Shown: one piece after another, positions 22,391-32,581 of the stretch
How the letters are laid out: each line of letters begins with the position of its first letter
Position numbering within the stretch: position 1 is the first letter of the stretch
Made by a program: the position numbers and the translations under genes
Notes under the pieces: generated by a model
Database searches by the model: none
Told to the model about the DNA's origin: nothing
What the model saw: the letters and a program-made list of their open reading frames with translations, nothing else
Source: Symbiodinium natans
Lineage: Eukaryota; Sar; Dinophyceae; Suessiales; Symbiodiniaceae
Assembly (NCBI GenBank): GCA_905221605.1
Contig: CAJNDS010000557.1
Coordinates: 172,182-236,181 of the forward strand
Direction: 5' to 3'
Length of the DNA stretch: 64,000 nt

Positions 22391-22685
22391 CTTTGATGGC
22401 TTCAGAGCTTCAGAGGTTTTTCTCTTCATTTGGGAGGCCACTGGCTCCAGTTCTTGCAGGAAGAGCTACTGGCCCAGCCCTTATGCTCGGATGAGAAGAA
22501 AAGGCAGTTGCAGAGTACCTAGTACCTCGCCTCATATGCCAATAAGCGCACACACACACACACACAGAAAGCCCGCACACCAAACTCACCAACCTCGGAA
22601 ACTCCAATCCCCAAAGCTCGCCTCCACATACCTGCACCCTTTCATGCACGTCCGAGGGGCTGAAGGGCCCCCGGAGGCCGGGGCT
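22391..22685. other. no gene; CA microsatellite
   Basis: A short CA run at about 22550-22566; otherwise short conflicting frames only. Confidence 0.45.
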
Positions 22686-23105
22686 TCAATGCTTGGGACA
22701 GTCCTGTTTGAAGCAGATCCTGGCGATTGCGCGCCGGGCTCGTGTTTTTTTTGCGCGCCAATCAGCTTCAAGCCTCTCGAGTTCCAGTTTCAAATTTCGT
22801 CGGTCGACCCGGCTCTGAAGTTGGTCTCGAATCTCGACAGGATGTAGGAGAAACTCGTGGGACCAGACACTCCAAGTCATCCACAGACTTGTTTCCTCTA
22901 CACTGTTTTTTAGACCCGCGCTATGCAACTGCCTGAGACGAGGAAGCACACAGCCCTGAATCATCTCAAAGCTGCTGTCGAGGGCTTTCTGCGTGTGTGG
23001 CCATAGTCCCATCGACGATGGCACGAAGACCAAGGCTTTCAACTCAACAGGAAACCTGAAACTGCTGAAGCCCCTGGCACTCCTGTCCAGCCAGCACAGG
23101 CCCAC
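22686..23105 (-). CDS. hypothetical exon with charged helical end
   Basis: A minus-strand frame of 139 codons ends in a stop. Its last third is a highly charged, helix-forming stretch (motifs RDQLQSRVDRRNLKLELE and RLEADWRAKKTRAR), possibly a coiled coil. The first part (KALVFVPSSMGLWPHTQKAL) has ordinary globular composition. No family recognised. Plus-strand frames over the same region are shorter and less coherent. Confidence 0.3.
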   Translation of the reverse strand: MGLCWLDRSARGFSSFRFPVELKALVFVPSSMGLWPHTQKALDSSFEMIQGCVLPRLRQLHSAGLKNSVEETSLWMTWSVWSHEFLLHPVEIRDQLQSRVDRRNLKLELERLEADWRAKKTRARRAIARICFKQDCPKH

Positions 23106-24088
23106 ATGCCTTGCTTTTGCAATGAGTTAATAATGTTAATAGATGCCCCCGGGGCATGCGAAATCGGGAGCATCCACTGAACCCCAACCCAGTACAATCG
23201 CATGCAATCCTGTCAGGCATGTGCCAAACAGCTGTGCTGATGACAGAAGCGACTCCATCAACAGGGCACTGGCACTCGGCACACTCCGTGCTTTACCTCC
23301 CTTCACTGGCTCAACCATTGGTGTGGCTGAACAACCAGCTCGCCTCTTAGCCCAAGTGTCCCCTGGACGGCATCGGAAGCTCGAAGGCTCATTGTCATAC
23401 TCAGGGCCCGGCCTTCGTCAGAACGTCCTTAGGTCAAACGAGCTTGCCGAAGTCGTGAAAGTGAATGGCAGGATGCATATGGATGCATCATATGGGAAAG
23501 TCACTGGCCGCAAATTCAATGTCTTCAAAGCCACTGGGCTTCGAAGTTAGGATGCATCTCAAATGAAGTGGCCAGCCTGAAACCCGAATTCCCCGCCCCC
23601 CCCCCCCCCCCCCCAACCCCACCCCCCCAAAAAACAACGGCTTTCGCTAGGGCAGCAGCCGATGCCTCCTGCAGCTCCTTGCAACGTTGGATTTTGCGGG
23701 AACTCAGTCTCGTCGGGAATGGGTCTTACTTTGCGTGGAAGGCTTTCGCAATCGCAACCCTCGGTAGTTGCAGTAAGCAGACGTGGGTCACCTCGCAGCC
23801 CTTCTAAGTGGCCACAAGTTCGGCACTAGTGGCTTGGGTGTTAGAGCTTTCGGACTGAAGGTTTTGAGATAAGCAGTTAGAGTTTTGGCAGCCTCGGCAA
23901 CAGCGCAACAGCTCGGAACTTGATTGGAACCCTTTCTTGCTTGGGAGTCTCTGGGTCGAGCGTTCGGCCACGCACATGACACTCGCTGATCATCAGACCC
24001 GTCAGCTTTACGGCTTTGTGTCGATACCCGAGCTCAAGGCACTCCTCGAATCTGGTCGGTCTTATCATGTCATGTCTGTCCTCCTCAC
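23106..24088. other. probable introns or 3' part of the CCCH gene; C-rich tract
   Basis: The stretch contains a C-rich tract at 23591-23632. It lies downstream of the last CCCH-finger exon in the minus direction and should hold further exons of that gene. A minus frame from 24088 down to 23877 stays open after the finger and could be part of the transcript, but the GTGAGG donor at 24088 argues against it. Nothing else could be delimited. Confidence 0.4.
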
Positions 24089-25356
24089 TATGAGCGAAGC
24101 GGCAGGCTGGACCCACAACGCAGCGGCCTGGCAAGCGGCGTGAAAACTTTTCTCCTGGTTCCACAAATGGGCATCCCTTGGCATTTCTTGGCACTTGGCG
24201 CGGAGACAACTGCGCGCCTACCAGAAAGAAGCTGCACATCTTGCTCTTCAGCAGGTGCGGCCTATGTCTGCATCAGGGAAGAGGGATCTATCAGACCATT
24301 GCAGTCTAACAGCATGATTGGCACAATGCTTTGATGTTGAGGGATATGAGAGTCCTGCTTGGACTTTGCCGGTGCAGGACGATTGATTTGCATAGCTTCC
24401 GGCGATGTTTGACTAAGCCCCTCTCGGACGCAGATGCGGTCTTACTTACGGCGTTCCTTACAACCCAACATGTCCCAAGCACATTGGTCTCGAACCCTGG
24501 CCATCCTTCAAAGTGCCACCCAGGGAATCTCAAGCCAAAATCCCACAGGTCGCTGCCAGGCCGCTGTACTCTGAGTTCCTCTACAGAGTGCGCATAGCGG
24601 CAATCTTTCACGGCACATGCCCCGGTGTGCAGGAAAACCTCAGGTTGGGGCACATGTTTACTAATGAATCTCAGCTGAGGGACATCCGGGGACACAGGGT
24701 CGAACAACGAGACCCAGAGCTGCTTCCCAAAAAGTTGACAGTTCGGCCAAGACTTGAAGTGCAACCAAAAATAAGCTGAACCTGGCGAGTCTGGTATGGG
24801 AAGGTAAGCGTGTGAAAAGGCTGTCAGCCTGAAATATTCAATGCAGCCTGCAGGTCCCTGTACACTCGTCACGTGCTTGCGTGTGCCTGTCATGAACTAC
24901 AAACCAAAGGCTGTGCAATTTTACTCGCCCCAAAGTAAAACCATGCATGGAGCTGGAGCACGCTGTGACACGATGCTCAGCTCCGAACGGGGCACACAGA
25001 GGTGCGCTCAAAGTCCGGGGAGGGTCGCAGATCATCCTCTGTCACTGTTCAATGCTTGCAGGTTTCCACATGTCCTTCATAGATACTCAGCGAAACTTGC
25101 AAAGTTGGATGAAATCTGTCGTCTGTCCAAACCCATCATGAGACACGCAAGGGCCTCACCATGCGCGAAGGAACAGGTAGCTCCTTTTCGGCATTTTCCG
25201 ACCTGCGCGGGCATGGGTTGTCTGAAGACAACTCATCCAAAAAGCAAATGTCAACTGCTCTGTCAAATTCAAGCAATACTCGGAATGCACAGTCAGTACA
25301 ACCCGCCTGCCAAAACTCACAAATGCGAGTTTTCCACAATGGCGAGACCTGGTCTT
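24089..25356 (-). CDS. tandem three-finger CCCH zinc-finger protein (six exons)
   Basis: Predicted RNA-binding protein; tandem CCCH fingers typically bind single-stranded RNA and act in mRNA regulation. Exons, reading down the minus strand: 25356-25307, 25202-25155, 25036-24989, 24638-24570, 24245-24218 and 24127-24089. They join in frame. Finger 1 is C-x7-C-x5-C-x3-H (KTRICEFWQ|VGKC then TCSFAH). Finger 2 is C-x8-C-x4-C-x3-H (TSVCP|VFLHTGAC then DCRYAH). Finger 3 is C-x7-C-x5-C-x3-H (KMCSFFLVG|RC then ACRFAH). Introns 25306-25203, 25154-25037 and 24217-24128 are GC-AG; 24988-24639 and 24569-24246 are GT-AG; most acceptors read AG|G. A linker like EDDLRPSPDFERT between fingers 1 and 2 is typical of dinoflagellate members. 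Both ends are partial: earlier exons lie above 25356, later ones below 24089. The finger 3 acceptor (AAG|AGC) is the least certain junction. Confidence 0.85.
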
Positions 25357-26180
25357 CTCAGAAACCAATTCTCTTATCTTGAAGTTCCATCAGTTGGCTG
25401 GGTCTGGGATTTGATTTCGACATGGCACAGGGCAGATGCTCTCTCTGTGGATTCGGCCCGCACAGCTTGAAAAGTTATGGGCTGCATCAAGATAAGATTG
25501 CTTCGACCGTTCACTTCTAAGCAAAGTTCACATAGGTTCCTCCCTGGGCTGGTCCAACCTTTGCTGGTCCTGCACTCGGAGAATTGAATACTTGGCCTCT
25601 CCTAGTCATACATGAAAAATGAATCCAGACACTGGAGCCGAAGCCATAACTTGGCGTGCTTGTCATCAACTGAAGCCTTTCTTGAAAGTCCCACAGATGC
25701 CAGGGCCCGTTAAGACCTTGCATGCTCCAGCCTTCGGTGTTGCGCCAGCCTTGGGCTTGGCCCTTGCCTCATCATGCATCTCAAGCCAAAGGGAGAGAAG
25801 CAGAGGCTCTGACTGGTGGGTTTAACGGGTGACACATGCAGAAGCAGCTCGATGTGCATGGCTGATGACACACAAGTGGCTGGCAGCCTGTGTATACAAC
25901 CCATAGGCGCAAAACACAAAGATCCCAGCACTCATCACTTGCAGGCTCAACCGGCAGGCCTTCCGCCGCGCAGCTAAATGTCTGCCTGGACGAAAGCCCA
26001 TGGGCTTCAAATGGCTTCATGTAGGAACCAAGTGACTTTACTACGCCTGAAAGGGCCTCAATCTTCCACTTTCCGGGTGCATTGAGCAACATGTTGCTTG
26101 TCGGCCGGGTGGTTATGATATGTTATGATCAACACCGAAACCACATCGAGATGAAGGAGGACATGGCAAATTCACAACAG
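25357..26180. other. probable 5' intron region of the CCCH gene
   Basis: This is the interval upstream of the first recognised finger exon. A minus-strand stretch at about 25920-26090 (motif GKWKIEALSGVVKSLGSYMKPFEA) has exon-like composition and could be an upstream exon, but its junctions are not established. If the plus-strand candidate at 26181-26482 is real, a divergent gene boundary lies here. Confidence 0.35.
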
Positions 26181-26482
26181 GGAACCTGTGCCGAAGTCCG
26201 GCCGCAGAGGTGGAGGCTCTGCCATGCACCTGGTGGAAAAAGTCTCTTCGAGGACTTGGCGTGAATAAGCTGGATCTGCGAATCTGCGTTTGGGATATGG
26301 ACGGCTTGCGATTGAACATTATGGGGACTGAGCTTTTGAGGAAGCTTATGGCGTTGAAGGTGCGCAATCAGTTCAAGGGTGCTGCGAGGCTCCTTTCGCG
26401 CTTTGTAACTTCCACCCTGCGGACGGCTCTCTTTTCAGCAGAACAGCCCGAGTTTCGCAAGCTGTGTGAACAAGTTGTTTAG
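26181..26482 (+). CDS. hypothetical terminal exon
   Basis: A plus-strand stretch of about 99 codons starts after TTCACAACAG (AG|G at 26180/26181) and ends at TAG. Codon use is strongly biased in the manner of real genes (mixed TTG/CTG leucines, few A-ending codons). Motifs are TWWKKSLRGLGVNKLDLR, VWDMDGLRLNIMG and ELLRKLMALKVRNQF. It is basic and probably alpha-helical. No family recognised. It lies on the strand opposite to the adjacent CCCH and DUF4116 genes. Confidence 0.45.
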
Positions 26483-26540
26483 AGTTACCAGGCCGTTAGT
26501 GAAGTATTCTGGCAAGGTTTGGGAAGGAGGCTTGAGAGGC

Positions 26541-26815
26541 AGGTAGGTGTAGGTGTTGGTGTAGGTGTAGGTGTAGTTGTAGTTGTAGTTGTAGGTGTAG
26601 GTGTAGGTGCAGCTGCAGGTGCAGGTATAGGTGTAGGTGCGATGCAAGTAACTGTGGTTGTGCCGGCGTGTATGCGCGCGCGCGTGTGTGTGTGCGTGTG
26701 CGTACAATGTGCGTCCGTGCGCGCGCGTGTGCGTTCGAGCTTGTGCGTGTGCGTGCGCGTGTGTGCATGTTTGCACGTGTGCGTGTTCGAGAGCGCGCGC
26801 GTGTGCGTGCGCGCA
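26541..26815. repeat. GTAGGT tandem repeat and GT/GC alternating tract
   Basis: GTAGGTGTAGGT-type hexamers at 26541-26645 are followed at 26668-26815 by GCGCGCGTGTGTGTGTGCGTG-like alternating purine-pyrimidine sequence, a composition that can adopt left-handed Z-DNA. It reads as Val/Gly or Thr/His repeats in several frames and has no gene content. Confidence 0.92.
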
Positions 26816-27187
26816 TGCTTCCCACAAAGCCAGAGCAAACTGGAAATCCGCACTTCACGATCCGTAGCCTCAAGCCTGCTGGTAGAAAGCCGAAATAAAT
26901 ACCTGCAGCCCAGTGTCCATCCAACGGAGAAGGGGCCGCACTTGCGGACAGCGGTGGCTCTTTCGAGCCACTCAATGTCAACCAGCGTCAAGTGCGTCAA
27001 GAACTTATGGCTGTGCCAGGTTTGGTCATGGGATCGCGGAATGGGCCACCGTCGGGGGCTGAGGCCACGCATTTCGCGGTCGAGACACGAGCAGCAGGAA
27101 CAAACCACCACACTGAACTACAGATTCAAAGATGGTTTCACTGTACTGAGCCGGGCCCTCGTGCAATCCCCTGCCGGCGCTTCTTGC

Positions 27188-27268
27188 TGCAAAAGGCAAA
27201 GGCAAAAGGCAATACACGAAAGGCGAAAGGCGAAAGGCGAAAAGGCAAAACAAACAAAAAGCAAAGGC
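27188..27268. repeat. AAAGGC short tandem repeat
   Basis: Imperfect copies of AAAGGCA and AAAGGCG, including three consecutive GAAAGGC units, form a purine-rich plus strand. Confidence 0.85.
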
Positions 27269-27418
27269 AATTGCTAGCTATGCATATATGCATATTCATC
27301 AATGAGCTGCCAAGACATGTCGCTCGCGACCTGGCCACTCTGTAAGTAGCGAGTGGCACCAGCAAGCATACACCGTGAAAGGACCCACAGGCCACCGGTT
27401 TGGGGCCGGTGGGGCTAC

Positions 27419-27689
27419 CTACACCTGAAGGTTCGGGTACCCCAGCGTCTCGGATTCTGGAGCCCGGAGAGGGTAGCTCTTCCTTGGGGGTACTCCCCGG
27501 TCTCGTCTGTGTGTCCAGAACACTTCCATGACCTTGAACTGGTCCGGGGGGGCCTCCTGCAGCGGGTTTGCCAATCGGTTGAAGATGTGCTTCCAAGGCC
27601 AAGTGTCGACCTCCGCCAGCTCGATGTCGCTGCTGAGATCTTTCTCTCTGCATCGGGGAGCTCCATGTGCGCCAAGCTTCGTATACATG
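27419..27689 (-). CDS. hypothetical exon, strongly coding-like
   Basis: A minus-strand stretch of 89 codons follows TTTTCATCAGCAG (acceptor near 27690) and ends at CTTCAG|GTGTAG, which can be read as a donor or as Val-stop. Codon use is excellent, with motifs DLSSDIELAEVDTWPWKH, FNRLANPLQEAPPDQFK and VMEVFWTHRRDRGVPPRK. It is rich in Trp and Pro with no low complexity. I do not recognise the family. It is on the same strand as the DUF4116 exons and CCCH gene on either side. Confidence 0.5.
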
Positions 27690-28344
27690 CTGCTGATGAA
27701 AATTTCAAAAGAAGTCAACTCGGCTAACTAGCTATTCGGAGTTAAAAACATCTAGCTAGCTAAGCAATTTAAAGCCCGGGCATTTCAAGCGCGACGTTTC
27801 AGGCCTTGGGGAGGCCTTTGGTCCACCAAACACGCGGCCCAACCGACAGAACGCGTAAATAAACAAGTAAATGGGAAGAAGATTTTGGTCATTTTGAATT
27901 TTAAAAAAACCCACATCACCATGTGGGTATCTTTCTTTTGTGTGGCTGCCGTGCCCGCCGCGCCCACCATGCCGCCACCACGACACACGCCCGCGCTGAC
28001 TCAATCCACCGCTCACACGTCACATCGACTTCGAGCAAACATCTCAAAAATGGGTCCGGAAAGGTCGCTGTGGCCATGTTTGGGGGCCTCTGTCGGTTGA
28101 GAGGTTTACTTCAACCTTTTCAGGCTGAGACCTCAGAGGCTTTCCTGAAGAAGTGCGAGGGCGTTGTTTCACATTGTAGTCGCCCGCAAGTTTCTAGTAT
28201 GGCGTCCTTTTTTGTCAGCACTGTACATGCCTGGACTGTACAAGCTGGGAGTTGACCGCAACTCGCGTTATCCCAGTGTCTGACGTTGCACTTAGGCAGG
28301 CCAATCCTGCTATTGAACTAATGTGAACAATTCTTGGCATGCTC
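27690..28344. other. spacer downstream of the DUF4116 stop
   Basis: The stretch contains the palindromic run CTAGCTAGCTAAGC near 27752 and short open frames on both strands. It lies just 3' of the DUF4116 gene end (minus), so it probably includes its 3' untranslated region. Confidence 0.45.
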
Positions 28345-28966
28345 TTACGCCTGAACGGCGGCCAGGACGTCTGCATCAACGCAGGCGCCTTTAGAATCCA
28401 CGGCGGCCACGACGTCTGCATCGACTCGGATGCTGTCTTTTGCGTATTGCAAAAGGTCGTCGTCTGGATAGCGGGAGATCATCTCAAGCACAGCAGGCTT
28501 GCTGGCATACCTGCCCGTGCCGCACCGCATCCCGCATGCCCACCGCGACCATAAGGGGAGGAGAGTTGAACAGCAAGCGTTACAAGTGCATGCCGAGACA
28601 CCTCAGGCTGGACTTGTCGGCGTCAAAGGCAGCAGACACCACTTCAGCATCGGCGAGGTACTCGGACCTATCATCTGAACATGCCAACATGCCTCTCCGG
28701 CCAGCATGCCGAGAAGTTGAGGGTAGATGCATGGAGACAAGATGAAAGCCAAACATGGAAACAAATCCCGCCTGGCAAACTTGAGGGCTTCCGGATATTC
28801 TCGGACGGCATCGCACACCAGGTCCTTTTTGCTCGAGTCGGCCACCGAATCCCCTCTAGAACTTGGCAGATCTTATCAGACCCTGTCTGTTGGAACCCAT
28901 TCCTTGTCGACGACGTGCTTCAGGGCATGGATGTTCTGCCCAACAGCTGCAAGGACGACCTCACGT
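28345..28966 (-). CDS. DUF4116-repeat protein, C-terminal four exons
   Basis: Four exons join in frame on the minus strand: 28966-28882, 28824-28772, 28667-28602 and 28501-28345 (stop). The first encodes REVVLAAVGQNIHALKHVV, the second DLVCDAVREYPEALKFA, the third YLADAEVVSAAFDADKSSL, the fourth LEMISRYPDDDLLQYAKDS followed by VDADVVAAV and VDADVLAAV. These match the DUF4116 pattern (charged pair, then VV.AAV, about 8 residues, then L.YA..L), a domain of unknown function repeated in protist proteins and common in dinoflagellates. Introns have GT or GC donors and AG acceptors. The last exon has an internal duplication of the VDADV.AAV phrase. Upstream repeat exons probably continue to 33 kb. 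Function unknown. Confidence 0.75.
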
Positions 28967-29235
28967 CTGCCAAACAAACATACTGCATGGCTTAAACATT
29001 TGCACAACAGCCTTTCGGGCTTCTGCAAACCGACTTCAACCTAGAAAGGGGAGGGGTGCCGATTGCAACTGCTCACGCAATGTGCTGTTAAAACCTCGTA
29101 TGGAATGTTGGGCCTTTCGCCTTCTACCAGAAACTTGATCAATGGTCCTAACCCAGTTTTTGCTATTGGATGGCAAGGCTACCTCGGTTCGCAGCAAGCG
29201 GACATAACATTCAGGCCGACACTGTGAGGTTTGTC
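28967..29235. other. probable intron of the DUF4116 gene
   Basis: It lies between two DUF4116 exons on the minus strand. Pyrimidine-rich sequence precedes the acceptor at 28967. No other feature. Confidence 0.4.
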
Positions 29236-29294
29236 GCGAACTCTTTTTTGGCAAAGCGGAGGGCATGGCCATTCCTTTCCGCAACACACCACGC
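29236..29294 (-). CDS. DUF4116 repeat exon
   Basis: A minus-strand exon after GTGCATGTAG encodes VAERNGHALRFAKKEFA, matching the second half of a DUF4116 unit (AV..NG.AL.FA...L). The proposed end uses an unusual GC|GACAAA donor, chosen because it keeps frame with the next exon at 28966; a different donor or an extra exon is possible. Confidence 0.5.
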
Positions 29295-30067
29295 CTACAT
29301 GCACGTAAACATGCTGAGTCTTGTCACACACTGGTAATCGTGCGCAGGTGCGTCGACATGCAAAGTTCCCAACATGGCGCATCTTGCAAAAAAGTTAGAG
29401 GCCACACTTGATGCAGACGAAACACGATCAGGCTTGGGACAGATGCCTGTTTCCCGCACAGTAGGAAGTTTCAAGATCAAAAATGTTGCAAGGGATGAGA
29501 AAAAAGGACATCCAGATGACGACAAAGTGAGCAGGCACCCAAAAAAGGCGAACGCGGAACATTGATGTACATGCCGGCATTGAACAAATTGCAACGAAGC
29601 GAACGAACCTCTCCAGGCCGAGAGCCAGTACACTAGCTATCCCCAATTCATCCCACCACCTCCCACTTCACCACCCGGGGTAATATGGCGGAAGAATAGC
29701 TCCGTGCAACTTTCTTTGCACGCTCCCACCAGCTAGCAGCTAGCACGAACTGGAATCTGGGTTGGGTGGGCGCTCTGAAACTTTGCCCCCCCAAAGGGGC
29801 ACTGGCCCAAATGCAACGTGAGGACATGTTCTTGCAGCACTAGGCGCCCAAAGCATATGCCTACCCACTACCCACCCAGTTCAGATTGCCACACAAATGA
29901 TTCGAAAATTCAAGGCTCAGAACTTAGGTCATTGGGATGATTTCGTCCAGTGTGCCACAAGTGCGACATTCGAGGCACACACAACTTTTGCGATCGAAAC
30001 TGATATCGCAGCAAGTGGACGGTGTTTTCGTTGGCACCGGGGCCTGCGTCACACACCCACACACACA
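29295..30067. other. probable intron
   Basis: No DUF4116-like segment was recognised here. A plus-strand frame at 29374-29565 starts with ATG and looks protein-like (63 codons, Lys-rich) but sits inside the presumed minus-strand gene and is not called. Confidence 0.35.
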
Positions 30068-30109
30068 CTATTGCAGCCAAAATGGCTCGAACATCTTTCG
30101 CACACAAGT
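30068..30109 (-). CDS. possible DUF4116 micro-exon
   Basis: After GTCTTTAG the minus strand encodes LCAKDVRAILAAI, matching the first-helix pattern of DUF4116 (D.V..AAI). It is very short and ends near a GT-rich microsatellite, so it may be a degenerate or partial copy. Confidence 0.33.
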   Translation of the reverse strand, partial: TCVRKMFEPFWLQ

Positions 30110-30466
30110 CTAAAGACAGCATCATGTTCTTCATCTGTCTAAGCCACATCGGGCAAGTAATGGTCATCAGACGCGTTTCGCAACAGGTTTCTTTTTTGGG
30201 GGGGTGTTGTGTCGATAACAGCTTCATCTGATCTTCGATCGACATGCTTCAACGACAATCCCAGCTGCACGTGGCTGTGCCCAAGGACTTGTCAAGGGAT
30301 TTCGGCGCCCGCGACGGGCTCATCAGTAGAGTGTCACCATGCCCTTTCTCCATATCCCCGCTATCATGTGGCGACGCTCACTTCAACACGCAACATCATG
30401 GTCAGGCACAACAATCATCCCACTGGCAATGCAAAGACTCACTCCTTTTGGAACAAAGGTTGTCAC

Positions 30467-30552
30467 ACACACACACACACACCCACAAACCCACCCACCC
30501 ACCCACCCACAAACCCACCCACCCACCCACCCACCCACGCACGCACACGCAC
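30467..30552. repeat. (CA)n and (CCCA)n microsatellite
   Basis: A run of CACACA is followed by CCCACCCACAAACCCACC-type tetranucleotide repeats and a short CGCACGCACAC tail. It produces Thr/Pro- or Val/Gly-rich frames on both strands. Confidence 0.93.
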
Positions 30553-30585
30553 ATACACAAAGTGGAGATGGCTTGGACAACAGAC

Positions 30586-30658
30586 GGGCGTCTGGGCCAC
30601 AGCAGTTTCCACGATGGAGAGGTCGGGTCTCTTGCAGAACTCCAGGGCCAAGCCGTTC
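30586..30658 (-). CDS. DUF4116 repeat exon
   Basis: After GCCCCAAG (AG|G) the minus strand encodes NGLALEFCKRPDLSIVETAV followed by AQTP, spanning the end of one DUF4116 unit and the start of the next. It ends at CCC|GTCTGT, a plausible donor. The exon starts in phase 2 relative to the preceding codon, so it is not joined directly to the exon at 30807-30893 and another exon may lie between. Confidence 0.5.
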
Positions 30659-30806
30659 CTTGGGGCACAATTGGGGTTTCAGGCGGTTTCAAATCTGAAG
30701 AACTTTTGCTTGGCAGGTTTGCTTGCACGATTTCAGGAACGTCTCTGCGGCCCAAGCCTCAGCAGATTCATAACGTTAAGGAAAAGACCCCTGGAAAAAC
30801 ACACAC

Positions 30807-30893
30807 CATCGTGCGGAGCGTCTGCGCCACAGCGGCCAAGGCTAGCTCTTTGGTCTGCCGTTTGGCGTACTTCAACAAGAGACCTTGCCGCTC
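30807..30893 (-). CDS. DUF4116 repeat exon
   Basis: A 29-codon exon lies between CATGCTCAG|GAG (acceptor) and ATG|GTGTGT (donor), phase 0 at both ends. It encodes LLLKYAKRQTKELALAAVAQ, the L.YA...D.ELALAAV core of DUF4116. It is part of the minus-strand repeat array that ends at 28345. Confidence 0.6.
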
Positions 30894-31164
30894 CTGAGCA
30901 TGGCTTCTGAAACGTGAAACGGAGCTTTCCCAAACTTCTCTTCACCGGAGTTCAGATGTAGGTCAACTGGCATTGGTGTTGTTCAAATTTCGCCGGTGTT
31001 TGTTCACATGCGGGTCAATCGGTGCCGGTGTTGTTCGATTCAAAGCCTAGGGCCTAGGATAAAGTCAGCCAAGACTCGATGTACTGCATGAGAAACTTTG
31101 GATCTGCGCAGGCAGCTATGCAACCCAACCCTGGCAAAGCCTACCTCTACTTGATCGCATCAGC

Positions 31165-31440
31165 AGAGAGGAAAAAAGAAAGAGAGAGAGAGAGAGACAC
31201 ACACACACACACAGAGACAGAGACAGAGAGAGAGAGACAGAGACCGAGATAGAGAGAGAGAGAGAGAGAGACCGAGATAGAGAGTGAGCCACAGAGAGGG
31301 AGCGAGAAAGAGACGCAGAGAGACAGAGAGAGAGAGAGAGAGATTCAGAGAGAGACGCAGAAAAAGAGAGACACAGAGACACAGAAAAAGAGAGACAGAG
31401 AGAAGGAGAGAACGAAAGAGAAAGGATGAGAGAGAGAGTG
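31165..31440. repeat. imperfect (GA)n purine tract
   Basis: Purine-rich GAGAGA and GACAGAGA repeats extend for about 275 bases with a short ACACAC run at 31198-31212. The minus-strand Ser/Leu-rich and plus-strand Arg/Glu-rich frames are composition artefacts. Confidence 0.93.
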
Positions 31441-32491
31441 ATTCTCCGCGATTGGAACAACAACTTCTGACACAAAACTACACATACATGCCCAATGCCC
31501 ACATAAGTGCGACGTTGACTGCCCTGCACGACGGGCCGGGCTTGCTATACTAGTTCACAGCTGTTGGAACCCCACCACGTCGCCTTTGCGACCTAGTTTA
31601 CGCCTCTGTTTGGGGAGAAACTTGGCAAACAGAAGCCGGTCTGGAATCCTTACATGGGAACCGAGTGCTGCAAAACAAGACTTGGCAGAGCAAAAACTTG
31701 TCAAGATCCTTAATTACGCAAGTCACAAGGGCTGTTCGCTCTTCACAAACAACGAGAAAAGTTACGTAGAGAAAGCGGAGGCGCATGGAGGACATTGGAG
31801 GACCACCGGAGGACCTATCTTGGCCACCCCGCCGTTCAGAAAATCCGTATGGACGTAGCGCAGCATCTCGCAGTCTGCTTCCAGAACCTGCAAGAGAGAG
31901 AGCCCTCGTAACTACAACTGCCTCACTTGACGGTATGGGATGTGCAACATTTGGGGGCCAAGTACCGCTGCCCCTTCCAGAAACAAAGCGTTAAGAGCAC
32001 CGCAAAGTTCCAGCGTGGTGTTCGTGCTTGGAGACTTACATTTTTGCTTTGGGGTTTGGGCATTGGTGGTTCTGTGTTCGTTCCCACAGAGCTCTTTGTA
32101 CGGCACGGCAGGGTTTGAGGTACGTCGACTTGGGTGGCCATGTTGCGCCGAGCATGACAGTTCTTAGGCACAAGAAAAGAGAGGCAAAGCTCCCCATGTG
32201 CTAACTGCCAAGCCTTCCGGACCAGGTCTTTGGCTTTCCGCGTGACCTCTCGCAATGCAAGGATCGGTTGCTTTGCTGGCAACACAACTGATGCCTGACC
32301 CCTAGCCCTTATCCTTACTACATAGCAGTATGAAGTTGAGCCCGACTAGCGGGGAACTACCCAACTGCAAAGGGCCGAGGTGCACAACAAATCAACCCCT
32401 TTTGCTTCACCAGCCAGAGCCAGGCAACAGGTTACCCACACCTCAGAAACGCCAGTCGGTCTGGCATGTCGGTTTTGCGAGACTGCGGAAC
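31441..32491. other. probable introns of the DUF4116 locus
   Basis: A minus-strand stretch at about 32155-32285 (motifs PILALREV and LVRKAWQLAHGEL) weakly resembles DUF4116 spacing but lacks the AAV core. No other supported feature. Confidence 0.35.
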
Positions 32492-32581
32492 CTTTGACTT
32501 CCAATGCCTTCCCGGCATAGCCGAACGCCATGGCGTCGTTGGCTACGGCCCTCTCCACTATCTCCTCATCCTTGGCAGCAG
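32492..32581 (-). CDS. DUF4116 repeat exon
   Basis: The minus-strand stretch encodes AKDEEIVERAVANDAMAFGY then AGKALEV, matching DUF4116 (D.EIV..AV..D..AF.YA...L). It ends at AAAG|GTTCCG, a good donor. The acceptor is taken as ATGGAG before CTGCTGCC but is weak. Confidence 0.52.

Larger units (their letters stand above)
26483..27418. other. microsatellite-rich spacer
   Basis: This spacer contains GTAGGT repeats and an alternating purine-pyrimidine tract (26541-26815), ordinary sequence, and an AAAGGCG/AAAGGCA short tandem repeat at about 27188-27268. Long open frames at 26435-27277 on both strands are produced by the repeats. Confidence 0.6.

Noticed and set aside
26485-27111. 208-codon Thr/Pro/His-rich minus frame and the opposing 252-codon plus frame
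   Set aside because: Both are produced by the GTAGGT and GT/GC tracts.
30075-30087. 13-base exact match to the core of the dinoflagellate spliced leader (AGCCATTTTGGCT on the minus strand)
   Set aside because: Flanks do not match the rest of the leader, no donor GT follows, and the bases are explained as codons for RAILAA in a DUF4116-like exon.
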